NCBI GenBank assembly: GCA_021156265.1
Contig: JAJNBR010000187.1
Span: 1-6,051 of the forward strand
Direction of reading: 5' to 3'
Source: Flavipsychrobacter sp.
GTDB taxonomy: Bacteria > Bacteroidota > Bacteroidia > Chitinophagales > Chitinophagaceae
DNA: 6,051 nt
In this document: piece after piece, positions 1 to 5,305 of the stretch
Layout of the letters: every line of letters begins with the position of its first letter
How positions within the stretch are numbered: position 1 is the stretch's first letter
Notes under the pieces: generated by a model
Told to the model about the DNA's origin: nothing
The model's input: only the letters and a program-made list of their open reading frames with translations
Database searches by the model: none
Translations under genes and position numbers: made by a program

Positions 1-17
1 CCCGCCGAAACCATTAA
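1..17 (+). CDS. infC: Possible last codons of infC (translation initiation factor IF-3), partial
   Basis: Reading from base 3, the frame gives R-R-N-H and then TAA at 15-17. A short basic end fits the usual IF-3 C-terminus (E. coli ends in APKKKQ), and infC normally lies directly before rpmI. The two other frames also stay open from the window edge (to 45 and 76), so the assignment rests mainly on conserved gene order. Too little sequence is present to prove it. Confidence 0.3.
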
Positions 18-30
18 AAGCCAATATTAT

Positions 31-61
31 TTTGGAGGAATTTAAAATAATGTTACCTTTG
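31..61 (+). promoter_or_regulatory. Bacteroidota-type promoter before rpmI
   Basis: TTTG at 31-34 is followed after 19 nt by TACCTTTG at 54-61. This matches the known Bacteroidota -33/-7 consensus (TTTG, about 19 nt, TAnnTTTG) at every specified base. Transcription would start near 66-68, leaving a leader of roughly 15 nt before the rpmI ATG at 81. It suggests that L35 and L20 can be made independently of infC. The -33 element overlaps a GGAGG at 34-38 that could instead be a ribosome-binding site on a longer transcript. No start-site data are available. Confidence 0.5.
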
Positions 62-80
62 CCATCCCAAATTTGAGACC

Positions 81-281
81 ATGCCAAAGGTGAAGACTCA
101 CTCCCGTGCTAAAAAGACATTTAAAGTAACCGGTACGGGCAAGATCCGCAGGTACAAGGCTTTTAAGAGCCACCTGCTGACTAAAAAATCGAAAACACGT
201 AAGCGCCACCTGCGTCAGGCAGCGTTCGTACATACTGCGAACGAGAACCTGGTTAAACGCATGCTGGGTCTGAAAGGTTAA
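81..281 (+). CDS. rpmI: 50S ribosomal protein L35
   Basis: This is ribosomal protein L35, a small basic protein of the large ribosomal subunit. The 66-residue product is full length for the family. It has the diagnostic start MPKVKTHSRAKKTFKVTGTG, the Lys/Arg-rich middle KSHLLTKKSKTRKRHLR at about 30-46, and an end in LGLKG. The start at 81 is fixed by this conserved N-terminus. No clear Shine-Dalgarno precedes it, as is usual in Bacteroidota. It lies 102 nt before rplT, in the conserved infC-rpmI-rplT order, and probably shares a transcript with rplT. A strong promoter match ends 19 nt upstream of its start. Confidence 0.97.
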   Translation: MPKVKTHSRAKKTFKVTGTGKIRRYKAFKSHLLTKKSKTRKRHLRQAAFVHTANENLVKRMLGLKG

Positions 282-344
282 GATAAAATGATCCGCCCCA
301 GAAAAGGGCAGGAAAAAGAAAGTGTAAATTATATACCACCTCAA

Positions 345-361
345 ACTCCCTCAGGGTGAGT
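345..361 (+). promoter_or_regulatory. Small hairpin between rpmI and rplT
   Basis: Bases 345-350 (ACTCCC) can pair with 355-361 around a TCAG loop, with T357 bulged, giving a 6-bp stem that ends 22 nt before the rplT start. L20 is known to repress its own operon through mRNA structure in E. coli and Bacillus, so a structure here could be regulatory. The stem is short and no T tract follows, so it is not a terminator. A role is inferred from position only. Confidence 0.2.
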
Positions 362-383
362 CGGGGTCAAAAAACTAAGAAAT

Positions 384-728
384 ATGCCACGTTCGGTTAA
401 TGCCGTTGCATCACGCGCAAGAAGAAAGAAAATACTGAAACAAGCCAAAGGCTTCTACGGTAAACGTAAAAACGTCTATACAGTCGCCAAGAACGTACTT
501 GAGAAAGGCCTTGGTTACAAATATGTAGGTCGTAAAGTTAAGAAGCGTGACTACCGCGCTCTGTGGATCACACGTATCAACGCCGGCTGCCGCGAAGAAG
601 GTATCAGCTACTCACAGTTCATGGGCAAACTGACTGCTAAAAATATCGACCTGAATCGTAAGGTACTGGCTGATATGGCTATGAACGAGCCGGAAGCTTT
701 CAAAGCGCTTATTGCTTCTGTAAAATAG
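384..728 (+). CDS. rplT: 50S ribosomal protein L20
   Basis: This is ribosomal protein L20, an early-assembly 23S rRNA-binding protein of the large subunit that also represses its own operon in several bacteria. The 114 residues match the normal length. The N-terminus MPRSVNAVASRARRKKILK, the segment AKGFYGKRKN (about 21-30) and the conserved middle KRDYRALWITRINAGCREEG (about 54-73) are all typical, followed by the C-terminal globular half with GKLTAKNIDLNRKVLADMA. The start is fixed by the conserved N-terminus. It follows rpmI and is closed by a strong hairpin terminator 32 nt after its stop, so it is the last gene of the block. Confidence 0.97.
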   Translation: MPRSVNAVASRARRKKILKQAKGFYGKRKNVYTVAKNVLEKGLGYKYVGRKVKKRDYRALWITRINAGCREEGISYSQFMGKLTAKNIDLNRKVLADMAMNEPEAFKALIASVK

Positions 729-760
729 TTATCCCCGCCTTCTATGGCGTAAAAATATAG

Positions 761-798
761 AATAGCCGCTGTCTGATGACGGCGGCTATTTCTGTTTT
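761..798 (+). terminator. Rho-independent terminator after rplT
   Basis: AATAGCCGC at 761-769 pairs perfectly with GCGGCTATT at 782-790. The stem continues inward through a T-G wobble and three more pairs (771-773 with 778-780) to a TGAT loop, 13 bp in all. A T-rich tail (TTCTGTTTT) follows. It lies 32 nt past the rplT stop and ends the ribosomal-protein transcript. A second, weaker hairpin lies just downstream: ACAACA 815-820 with TGTTGT 824-829, then ATTTTTA. It could be a backup. Confidence 0.85.
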
Positions 799-980
799 GC
801 AACATGTCAGCCTCACAACAGCTTGTTGTATTTTTACGTATGCTCTGAAAATCAATGCGTTCGTTACACCTTGAAACTGCGGGTTGTACGAATTGTATTG
901 TAAAATATGGAGTTATGAATGGGGTGCCGGGATTAATTCTTAGTTAAATTGGGTGATTATTCACCAAAAATGTAAGGGAT

Positions 981-2357
981 ATGAGAGCATTTTCACCAGT
1001 TTACAAAGCGGCGTTTTTTTCGCTGACCGCTTTGTGCTTTACCATGTTTGCCCACGAGGCGGCAGGGAAAAATCAACACGCACCCCAGTTCCTGGGACCA
1101 ACTCCACCTAACAATGATACCCTGGTGGTACCGGTGGGTCAAAACCTGAGTTTCCAGGTATTAGGGAAGGATGTGGACATTAAACAGACAAAAGGTAATC
1201 CGCAACCGGGCGATTCCGTAACGCTGACATCGACGCTGTTGCCTGGCTTGTCTGCTATGACGCCCGCACTGCCCCTCACGAAACACATGTCGAATGGAGG
1301 ATCGACCATCGGATCCATGTTCAGCTGGACGCCACTACTGGCTGACACCGGGCTGCACAGCGTTACCTATACGCTGACTGACAACAGTTCCGGCCTGCTC
1401 AACGCTTCGCGCACCATATTCATCTTCGTGATGGATACGACCAACAGTCCGGCAGATTCTTGCAACCTGGCCTTGTCGGCCCTGGTAACCGACGTGATCT
1501 GCGACAGCGGTATGATCAACCTGACTATTTTAAACAGCGTAGATACGCCTTTCACCATCATGTGGAGCACCGGCGATACCACAGAAGACCTCTTTAACCT
1601 GCCGGTAGGCACTTATACCGTTACCGTAACGGATACGAACAATTGTACGGTGACCGATTCTTTTACAGTTGATTCTCTTGACGGCAGCATTACGGTTAAC
1701 CCGTCGTCCATTATCATCAACGGACAGCCAACACTGTTTACCAGCTTCGGTCCGCAGAGCGCTACCTTGTCTATCGATGTAGACAGCAACAGCGGTTATG
1801 TGATCAATTGGTTTGCAGATACCGTACTGATAGATTCTACATCGCCAACTGTTATCGTGTCGCCCGATTCTACTACCACCTATGTAGTGACTATCTCGGA
1901 TACGATTAATCAGTGCTTTGTGACTGACACAGTAACCATTGTTGTAGATACCACCACGATGATAGGCTGCGGTTCACACAAAGTGTACATCTGTCATAAA
2001 GGCAAAACGATCTGCATAGATACGAATGCTATATCTGCCCACCTGGCACATGGTTGCTCACTGGGCGCTTGTGACAGCACTTCGCCGAAGATGAGCCCGC
2101 TCATGCAGGGTAATATGCTCCATGTTTACCCGAACCCGAACACGGGAGATTTCATGGTAGCCGTGCCTGAGGAAGTGACGACAACTGCACAACTGACCCT
2201 GATGGATCTGACCGGTAAGGTTATCATCAGCCAGTCTGCCCAGGGAGGCCAGTTCCTGAATCTGCATCTCGATAACGCGATCAAAGGCATCTACATGCTC
2301 CAGATCGTAGACGGTAAAGAAGTTTACAGATCGAAGGTGTTTATACAACAGCACTAA
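981..2357 (+). CDS. Secreted multidomain protein with type IX secretion sorting domain
   Basis: This is a 458-residue exported protein of unknown function. Residues 1-29 form a signal peptide, with a hydrophobic core at about 10-23 and a likely cut after AAG. Residues about 35-150 resemble an Ig/cadherin-like module (VPVGQNLSFQV, then FSWTP and HSVTYTLTD). Residues about 161-230 resemble an SprB/PKD-type repeat: WSTGDTTEDLFNLPVGTYTV, then VTDTNNCTVTDSFTV. Residues about 235-322 look like a second Ig-like module with NWFADTVLIDS and TTTYVVTISD. Residues 330-364 hold a compact Cys/His-rich motif. From about 376 to the end lies a type A T9SS sorting domain (HVYPNPNTGDF, DLTGKV, KGIYMLQI, KVFIQQH). 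It should cross the outer membrane by T9SS and be anchored at the surface or released. Adhesion or matrix binding is a guess from the architecture, since no catalytic motif is visible. The gene stands alone between two terminators. An imperfect -7 box (TAAATTGG, 945-952) lies upstream, and GGTGA/TCACC (952-965) forms a small leader hairpin. The ATG at 981 is supported by the signal peptide that starts there. Confidence 0.9.
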   Translation: MRAFSPVYKAAFFSLTALCFTMFAHEAAGKNQHAPQFLGPTPPNNDTLVVPVGQNLSFQVLGKDVDIKQTKGNPQPGDSVTLTSTLLPGLSAMTPALPLTKHMSNGGSTIGSMFSWTPLLADTGLHSVTYTLTDNSSGLLNASRTIFIFVMDTTNSPADSCNLALSALVTDVICDSGMINLTILNSVDTPFTIMWSTGDTTEDLFNLPVGTYTVTVTDTNNCTVTDSFTVDSLDGSITVNPSSIIINGQPTLFTSFGPQSATLSIDVDSNSGYVINWFADTVLIDSTSPTVIVSPDSTTTYVVTISDTINQCFVTDTVTIVVDTTTMIGCGSHKVYICHKGKTICIDTNAISAHLAHGCSLGACDSTSPKMSPLMQGNMLHVYPNPNTGDFMVAVPEEVTTTAQLTLMDLTGKVIISQSAQGGQFLNLHLDNAIKGIYMLQIVDGKEVYRSKVFIQQH

Positions 2358-2375
2358 TGGACTAGCTTGAATAAA

Positions 2376-2415
2376 AAATAGCCGTTATCTTTTTTGATAG
2401 CGGCTATTTCTTTTT
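2376..2415. terminator. Bidirectional terminator between the T9SS gene and ispE
   Basis: AAATAGCCGTTATC at 2376-2389 pairs with GATAGCGGCTATTT at 2396-2409, a 14-bp stem with one T-G wobble and a loop of six T. TTTCTTTTT follows on the plus strand. A run of A at 2373-2378 gives a U tract for transcripts coming from ispE on the minus strand. It sits in the 62-nt gap between the converging genes and can serve both. Confidence 0.88.
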
Positions 2416-2419
2416 GGGG

Positions 2420-3235
2420 CTATTCCATGTAAAAGCTTTCGTACTCCAGCGGGGTTTCAATTCCCGTCTTCCTACCCTTAGGGAACAAACCGAAAATGGT
2501 GCTCCCGCTGCCGCTCATAGAGGCGTAAACAGCGCCACCGGTATACAGTTGTTGCTTGATGGCGGCCAGCCCAGGATGCTGCTGAAAGATGGGCGCTTCA
2601 AAATCGTTAGTGATGTTGTCTTTCCATTCCAGTACGTGCAGCTTATCCAGTTCTTTCAGGTCGAAGGGTGCGGGTTTGGGTGTGATCATCTGGAAGGCCT
2701 TGCCTGTTGAGATATGAACGGATGGACAGATGAGGAGTATGCTAAAGCCAGACAGGTCGAGATCAACCGGTGTCATCTGCTCACCGCGGCCTTTAGCAAA
2801 CTGCGGGCTGTTGTAAATAAAGAAGGGGCAATCGCTACCTAATTGCAGAGCCATATCTGCCAGCTGCGCAGTATGTATGCCCAATTTGAAATGATCGTTG
2901 AGCAGTTGCAGCATGAAAGCGCCATCGGCAGAACCCCCGCCGAGTCCGGCGCCCATAGGTATGGCTTTGTGCAGGTAGATATCCAATTCCGGCAAATGCT
3001 CCGGGAATTTCTTTTTCAGCATCTCATATGCTTTCCACACCAGGTTGTTGCTGCTATCGCCTGCTACGGTGCGGCCACTGAGTTGGAGCGATGCCTTGCC
3101 CTTTGCCGGCACTACTTCCAGGGCATCGCGAAACGGCACGGGATAGAATACGGTTTCGAGGTCGTGGTAACCATCGGCACGGCGGTTGGTGATGTACAGG
3201 CCAAGATTGATCTTGCAATTCGGGAAGCGGACCAT
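2420..3235 (-). CDS. ispE: 4-diphosphocytidyl-2-C-methyl-D-erythritol kinase
   Basis: This GHMP-family kinase phosphorylates 4-diphosphocytidyl-2-C-methylerythritol with ATP in the MEP route to isoprenoid precursors, in the cytoplasm. The 271-residue product, starting at MVRFPNCKINLGLY, has the family N-terminus with catalytic Lys8, the GYHDLETVF segment (22-30), the glycine-rich ATP loop PMGAGLGGGSAD (93-104), the likely catalytic base Asp135 in LGSDCPFF, and the third GHMP motif SGSGST (241-246). The open frame runs on upstream to 3496, but that extension overlaps the divergent ABC gene and has no family similarity, so the start at 3235 is preferred. No Shine-Dalgarno is seen. A 7/8 match to the -7 box (TAATTTTA on the minus strand, 3258-3251) lies just upstream. 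It converges on the T9SS gene across a shared terminator. Presence of ispE shows that the organism uses the MEP rather than the mevalonate pathway. Confidence 0.95.
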   Translation of the reverse strand: MVRFPNCKINLGLYITNRRADGYHDLETVFYPVPFRDALEVVPAKGKASLQLSGRTVAGDSSNNLVWKAYEMLKKKFPEHLPELDIYLHKAIPMGAGLGGGSADGAFMLQLLNDHFKLGIHTAQLADMALQLGSDCPFFIYNSPQFAKGRGEQMTPVDLDLSGFSILLICPSVHISTGKAFQMITPKPAPFDLKELDKLHVLEWKDNITNDFEAPIFQQHPGLAAIKQQLYTGGAVYASMSGSGSTIFGLFPKGRKTGIETPLEYESFYME

Positions 3236-3262
3236 AGAAAACAGTGGCGGTAAAATTATCTG

Positions 3263-3270
3263 TATTTTTG
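3263..3270 (+). promoter_or_regulatory. -7 promoter element before the ABC ATPase gene
   Basis: TATTTTTG is an exact match to the Bacteroidota -7 element TAnnTTTG. No TTTG lies at the expected -33 place near 3240, so this is only half a promoter. The start of transcription would fall near 3275-3278, which leaves about 28 nt of leader before the ATG at 3305 and almost none before the alternative GTG at 3281. Confidence 0.4.
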
Positions 3271-3304
3271 AAAACGGTGCGTGGAATTGTACCTTAAAAC
3301 CGAA

Positions 3305-4006
3305 ATGAAAGAGATCATCCGCCTGGACGGTATCAAGAAGAGCTATTTCCTTGGGCGGCAGGAGTTGCCCGTACTCAAAGGCATCGACCTGCTGATCAGT
3401 GAGAACGAATATGTGGCGCTGATGGGCCCTTCGGGCTCGGGCAAGTCGACACTCATGAACATTATAGGCTGCCTGGATACAACTACTGCCGGCCAATATG
3501 TGCTGAATGGCAAGGATGTGAGCAAGATGGACGATGATGAGCTGGCGGATGCACGCAACAACGAGATAGGCTTCGTGTTCCAGCAGTTCAACCTGCTGCC
3601 AAGACTGACCGCATGGGAGAACGTAGCGCTACCCCTGATATACGCAGGCGTTGGCAAAAAAGAACGCGAAGAGCGGGCAAGGGAGATGCTGAATAAGGTA
3701 GGACTGGCAGACCGCGCACACCACAAACCCAATGAGCTATCGGGCGGGCAGAGCCAGCGCGTGGCTATTGCCCGGGCGCTCATCAACAACCCATCGCTGA
3801 TACTCGCTGACGAGCCCACGGGAAACCTGGATTCGAAGACATCGGTAGAGATCATGGAACTGTTCGGGCAGATACAGGCAGGTGGCAACACTGTAGTGCT
3901 GGTAACACATGAAGAAGATATAGCCAACTATACACACCGCATAGTGAGGATAAGGGATGGCGTGGTGGAGAGTGATAAGCGGAAGGCAGTAGCGGCAAAC
4001 AGTTAA
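3305..4006 (+). CDS. ABC transporter ATP-binding protein, LolD/MacB type
   Basis: This is the ATPase subunit of an ABC transporter, 233 residues, which is the normal length for the LolD/MacB/FtsE-like group that powers lipoprotein release or export of drugs and peptides at the inner membrane. All nucleotide-binding motifs are intact: Walker A GPSGSGKST (41-49), Q-loop VFQQFNLLP (91-99), signature LSGGQ (145-149), Walker B LILADE (165-170) followed by the D-loop GNLD (173-176), and the switch His202 in VTHEE. The run ADEPTGNLDS is typical of this subgroup. No permease or membrane-fusion gene lies in the window, so the substrate is unknown. The ATG at 3305 was chosen over the in-frame GTG at 3281 because family members start about here and the promoter element ends at 3270. 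The next gene begins 9 nt after its stop, suggesting co-transcription. Confidence 0.93.
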   Translation: MKEIIRLDGIKKSYFLGRQELPVLKGIDLLISENEYVALMGPSGSGKSTLMNIIGCLDTTTAGQYVLNGKDVSKMDDDELADARNNEIGFVFQQFNLLPRLTAWENVALPLIYAGVGKKEREERAREMLNKVGLADRAHHKPNELSGGQSQRVAIARALINNPSLILADEPTGNLDSKTSVEIMELFGQIQAGGNTVVLVTHEEDIANYTHRIVRIRDGVVESDKRKAVAANS

Positions 4007-4015
4007 ACGTTAAAC

Positions 4016-4576
4016 ATGGCATTCAAGATATACACTAAAACAGGCGACAAAGGCAGTACCAGTCTTATAGGCGGCGTACGTGTGCCCAAGAGCCATATAC
4101 GCATAGAGGCCTACGGTACAGTAGATGAACTGAACTCCTACCTCGGTATGGTGAATGATACTGCGGGCAATGAGAAAATAAACGGCTGGCTGCGCGAGAT
4201 ACAGGATAGGTTATTCACGGTTGGTTCTGTACTGGCTACCAATCCCGATAAGGAAGTGAAGATGAAATTGCCCGATGTGCATGCGGAAGATGTGACCTGG
4301 CTGGAGCAACGCATCGACGAGATGAATGAAGTGCTGCCGGAAATGCGTTCATTCATCATTCCCGGCGGGCAACTTGCGGCATCAACCTGTCATGTGGCGC
4401 GTTGCATTTGCCGCAGGGCAGAGCGCATATGTGTGCAGATGCAGCTGGATGAAGAAGTAATGCCCGAGCTGATCATACAATACCTGAACCGCTTGTCGGA
4501 TTTTCTTTTTGTGCTGGCACGTTATATCACGCACATCAATGGCGCTGAGGAATTGCCGTGGCGCGCAAGGGTGTAA
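4016..4576 (+). CDS. pduO: ATP:cob(I)alamin adenosyltransferase, PduO type
   Basis: This enzyme transfers the adenosyl group of ATP to cob(I)alamin, making coenzyme B12 (adenosylcobalamin) in the cytoplasm. The 186 residues match the single-domain PduO/MMAB family. The N-terminal ATP-binding segment YTKTGDKGSTSLIGG (6-20) is present, then EAYGTVDELNSYLG (31-44), FIIPGG (113-118), the signature ARCICRRAER (128-137) and YLNRLSDFLFVLAR (156-169). All are canonical, so it should be active. It starts 9 nt after the ABC ATPase and probably shares its transcript, though no functional link between them is evident. No B12-dependent enzyme or riboswitch is visible here. The symbol follows the family name; other annotations use cobO, btuR or yvqK for the same activity. 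Confidence 0.93.
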   Translation: MAFKIYTKTGDKGSTSLIGGVRVPKSHIRIEAYGTVDELNSYLGMVNDTAGNEKINGWLREIQDRLFTVGSVLATNPDKEVKMKLPDVHAEDVTWLEQRIDEMNEVLPEMRSFIIPGGQLAASTCHVARCICRRAERICVQMQLDEEVMPELIIQYLNRLSDFLFVLARYITHINGAEELPWRARV

Positions 4577-4831
4577 TTATTCCCCGATAAAATCTTTCGA
4601 GAACGTCACCGTGTCGTTGGTGATGAGCATAATGTCGCCGCTTGTTTCCAACTCGCGATACAGCTCCGACATGTCCTCCTTTTTCATGTCGGGCAAAAAA
4701 GCCTGTAGCTTTTCAAACAGCTGGTCTTTGAGCATGGCGGGATCGCTTTCTTCCATGGACATGCTTTTCATGCCTTCGTAATGCGTTTTTACAATGTCGC
4801 GCGTTTGTTCTATGATCCTGTCTATATGCAT
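4577..4831 (-). CDS. Small hypothetical protein, 84 residues
   Basis: I do not recognise this protein. It has 84 residues, no signal peptide and no membrane segment. It is rich in charged residues and methionine (8 Met), and it looks mainly helical (IIEQTRDIVKTHYEGM; MLKDQLFEKLQAFLPDM). It ends in a more strand-like tail (GDIMLITNDTVTFSKDF), so it is probably a soluble cytoplasmic protein. Its stop codon directly abuts the stop of the convergent adenosyltransferase gene. A perfect -7 box lies 29-36 nt upstream of the ATG at 4831 and supports this start and an independent transcript. Its separate promoter and uninterrupted frame argue that it is real, but homologues were not checked. Confidence 0.7.
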   Translation of the reverse strand: MHIDRIIEQTRDIVKTHYEGMKSMSMEESDPAMLKDQLFEKLQAFLPDMKKEDMSELYRELETSGDIMLITNDTVTFSKDFIGE

Positions 4832-4859
4832 GATACGGATGATGAAAAATGTGTGCCAG

Positions 4860-4867
4860 CAAAGCTA
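4860..4867 (-). promoter_or_regulatory. -7 promoter element of the 84-residue gene
   Basis: On the minus strand the sequence reads TAGCTTTG, an exact TAnnTTTG match. A TTG occurs at 4885-4883, but only 15 nt away, closer than the usual 19. Transcription would start near 4855, about 24 nt before the ATG. The element begins right at the end of the upstream terminator's T run, so the two signals are packed together. Confidence 0.45.
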
Positions 4868-4904
4868 AAAACGGCGATGGGGCAACTAACCGTGTTGCCC
4901 CATC
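4867..4904 (-). terminator. Terminator after the GlsB/YeaQ-type gene
   Basis: GATGGGGCAAC at 4876-4886 pairs perfectly with GTTGCCCCATC at 4894-4904 around a 7-nt loop. On the minus strand TTTTT (4871-4867) follows four bases after the stem. It lies 23 nt past the stop of the gene at 4928-5194. The small gap before the T run makes it weaker than the other terminators. Confidence 0.65.
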
Positions 4905-4927
4905 TTATTCGCTATTATTCATAGCTG

Positions 4928-5194
4928 TCAACTATCTATCGTGCGTCGCTTGCTGAACATCCTGTAAATGGCCAGCAACAATACGGAACCGCCAATTGCC
5001 AGCAGGAAGCTGCGGAAGTTAAATCCATCCACGTCGCCCCAGCCTACTGCCGTGCCTACCCAGCCGCCCAGTACTGCACCAATAATACCGATGATAATTG
5101 TGAGAATCCATCCTCCGGGGTCCTTACCCGGATGCATTGCTTTTGCAATAAGCCCTGCGATCAATCCAAAAACAATCCATGCTAACACACCCAT
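4928..5194 (-). CDS. GlsB/YeaQ/YmgE family membrane protein
   Basis: This small inner-membrane protein belongs to the GlsB/YeaQ/YmgE family (also called transglycosylase-associated protein). Family members are linked to general stress response, but their biochemical role is unknown. The 88 residues match the usual length. Three hydrophobic segments lie at about 3-20, 29-50 and 62-79, and the family signature HPGKDPGGW (21-29) followed by the glycine-rich TIIIGIIGAVLGGWVG is clear. A basic tail (SKRRTIDS) likely faces the cytoplasm. It is divergent from the lipoprotein gene. A 7/8 match to the -7 box (TAGTTTTT, minus strand 5234-5227) lies upstream, next to a palindrome at 5237-5247. Its own terminator follows. 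Confidence 0.92.
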   Translation of the reverse strand: MGVLAWIVFGLIAGLIAKAMHPGKDPGGWILTIIIGIIGAVLGGWVGTAVGWGDVDGFNFRSFLLAIGGSVLLLAIYRMFSKRRTIDS

Positions 5195-5211
5195 AACTTA
5201 CATTCATTTGT

Positions 5212-5250
5212 CCGCCAATGAGAAGTAAAAACTATACCAACGGTTGGCGG
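5212..5250. promoter_or_regulatory. Nested inverted repeats in the divergent intergenic region
   Basis: CCGCCAA (5212-5218) is the inverted partner of TTGGCGG (5244-5250), and within this span CCAAC-G-GTTGG (5237-5247) is a perfect palindrome around one base. They lie between the start of the GlsB-type gene and that of the lipoprotein gene. The palindrome abuts a near-consensus -7 box for the former. An operator for a dimeric regulator is plausible but not shown. Confidence 0.3.
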
Positions 5251-5280
5251 GTTTGTGTTAATTTCAGTGTTAAATACGGG

Positions 5281-5298
5281 GCCGGAGGTACCGGCTTT
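5281..5298 (+). promoter_or_regulatory. Leader hairpin before the lipoprotein gene
   Basis: GCCGG (5281-5285) pairs with CCGGC (5291-5295) around AGGTA, followed by three T. It sits 10 nt before the ATG at 5306. It is too short to be a convincing terminator. It could affect translation initiation or be a protein-binding palindrome, or simply be chance. Confidence 0.2.
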
Positions 5299-5305
5299 GA
5301 AATCA

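Noticed and set aside
729..980. Small RNA or extra gene in the gap after rplT
   Set aside because: Apart from the terminator, a weak ACAACA/TGTTGT hairpin and an imperfect -7 box near 945, nothing structured or coding is seen.
2843..3253. 136-residue plus-strand ORF inside ispE
   Set aside because: It lies antisense to a clear enzyme gene and its translation has no family features.
3281..3304. GTG start for the ABC ATPase eight codons earlier
   Set aside because: It falls about 3-6 nt after the predicted transcription start, and the extra residues (MELYLKTE) do not match the family. The ATG at 3305 is preferred.
3236..3496. N-terminal extension of ispE to an upstream start (358 residues)
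   Set aside because: It has no similarity to IspE, lies on the opposite strand of the ABC gene, and would precede the conserved PNCKINLGLY start. The open frame is by chance.
3343..3927. 194-residue ORF antisense to the ABC ATPase
   Set aside because: It is Ser/Pro/Arg-rich with no recognisable domain, mirroring the codon pattern of the highly conserved ATPase on the other strand.
3281..4576. A vitamin B12 import operon (ABC ATPase plus adenosyltransferase)
   Set aside because: The ATPase is of the LolD/MacB export type, not BtuD. No permease, binding protein or cobalamin riboswitch is present, so the pairing alone does not support it.
5255..5305. GTG start for the DUF6265 lipoprotein
   Set aside because: It would bury the signal peptide behind 17 or more residues. 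The starts at 5306 or 5315 give a normal lipoprotein signal.
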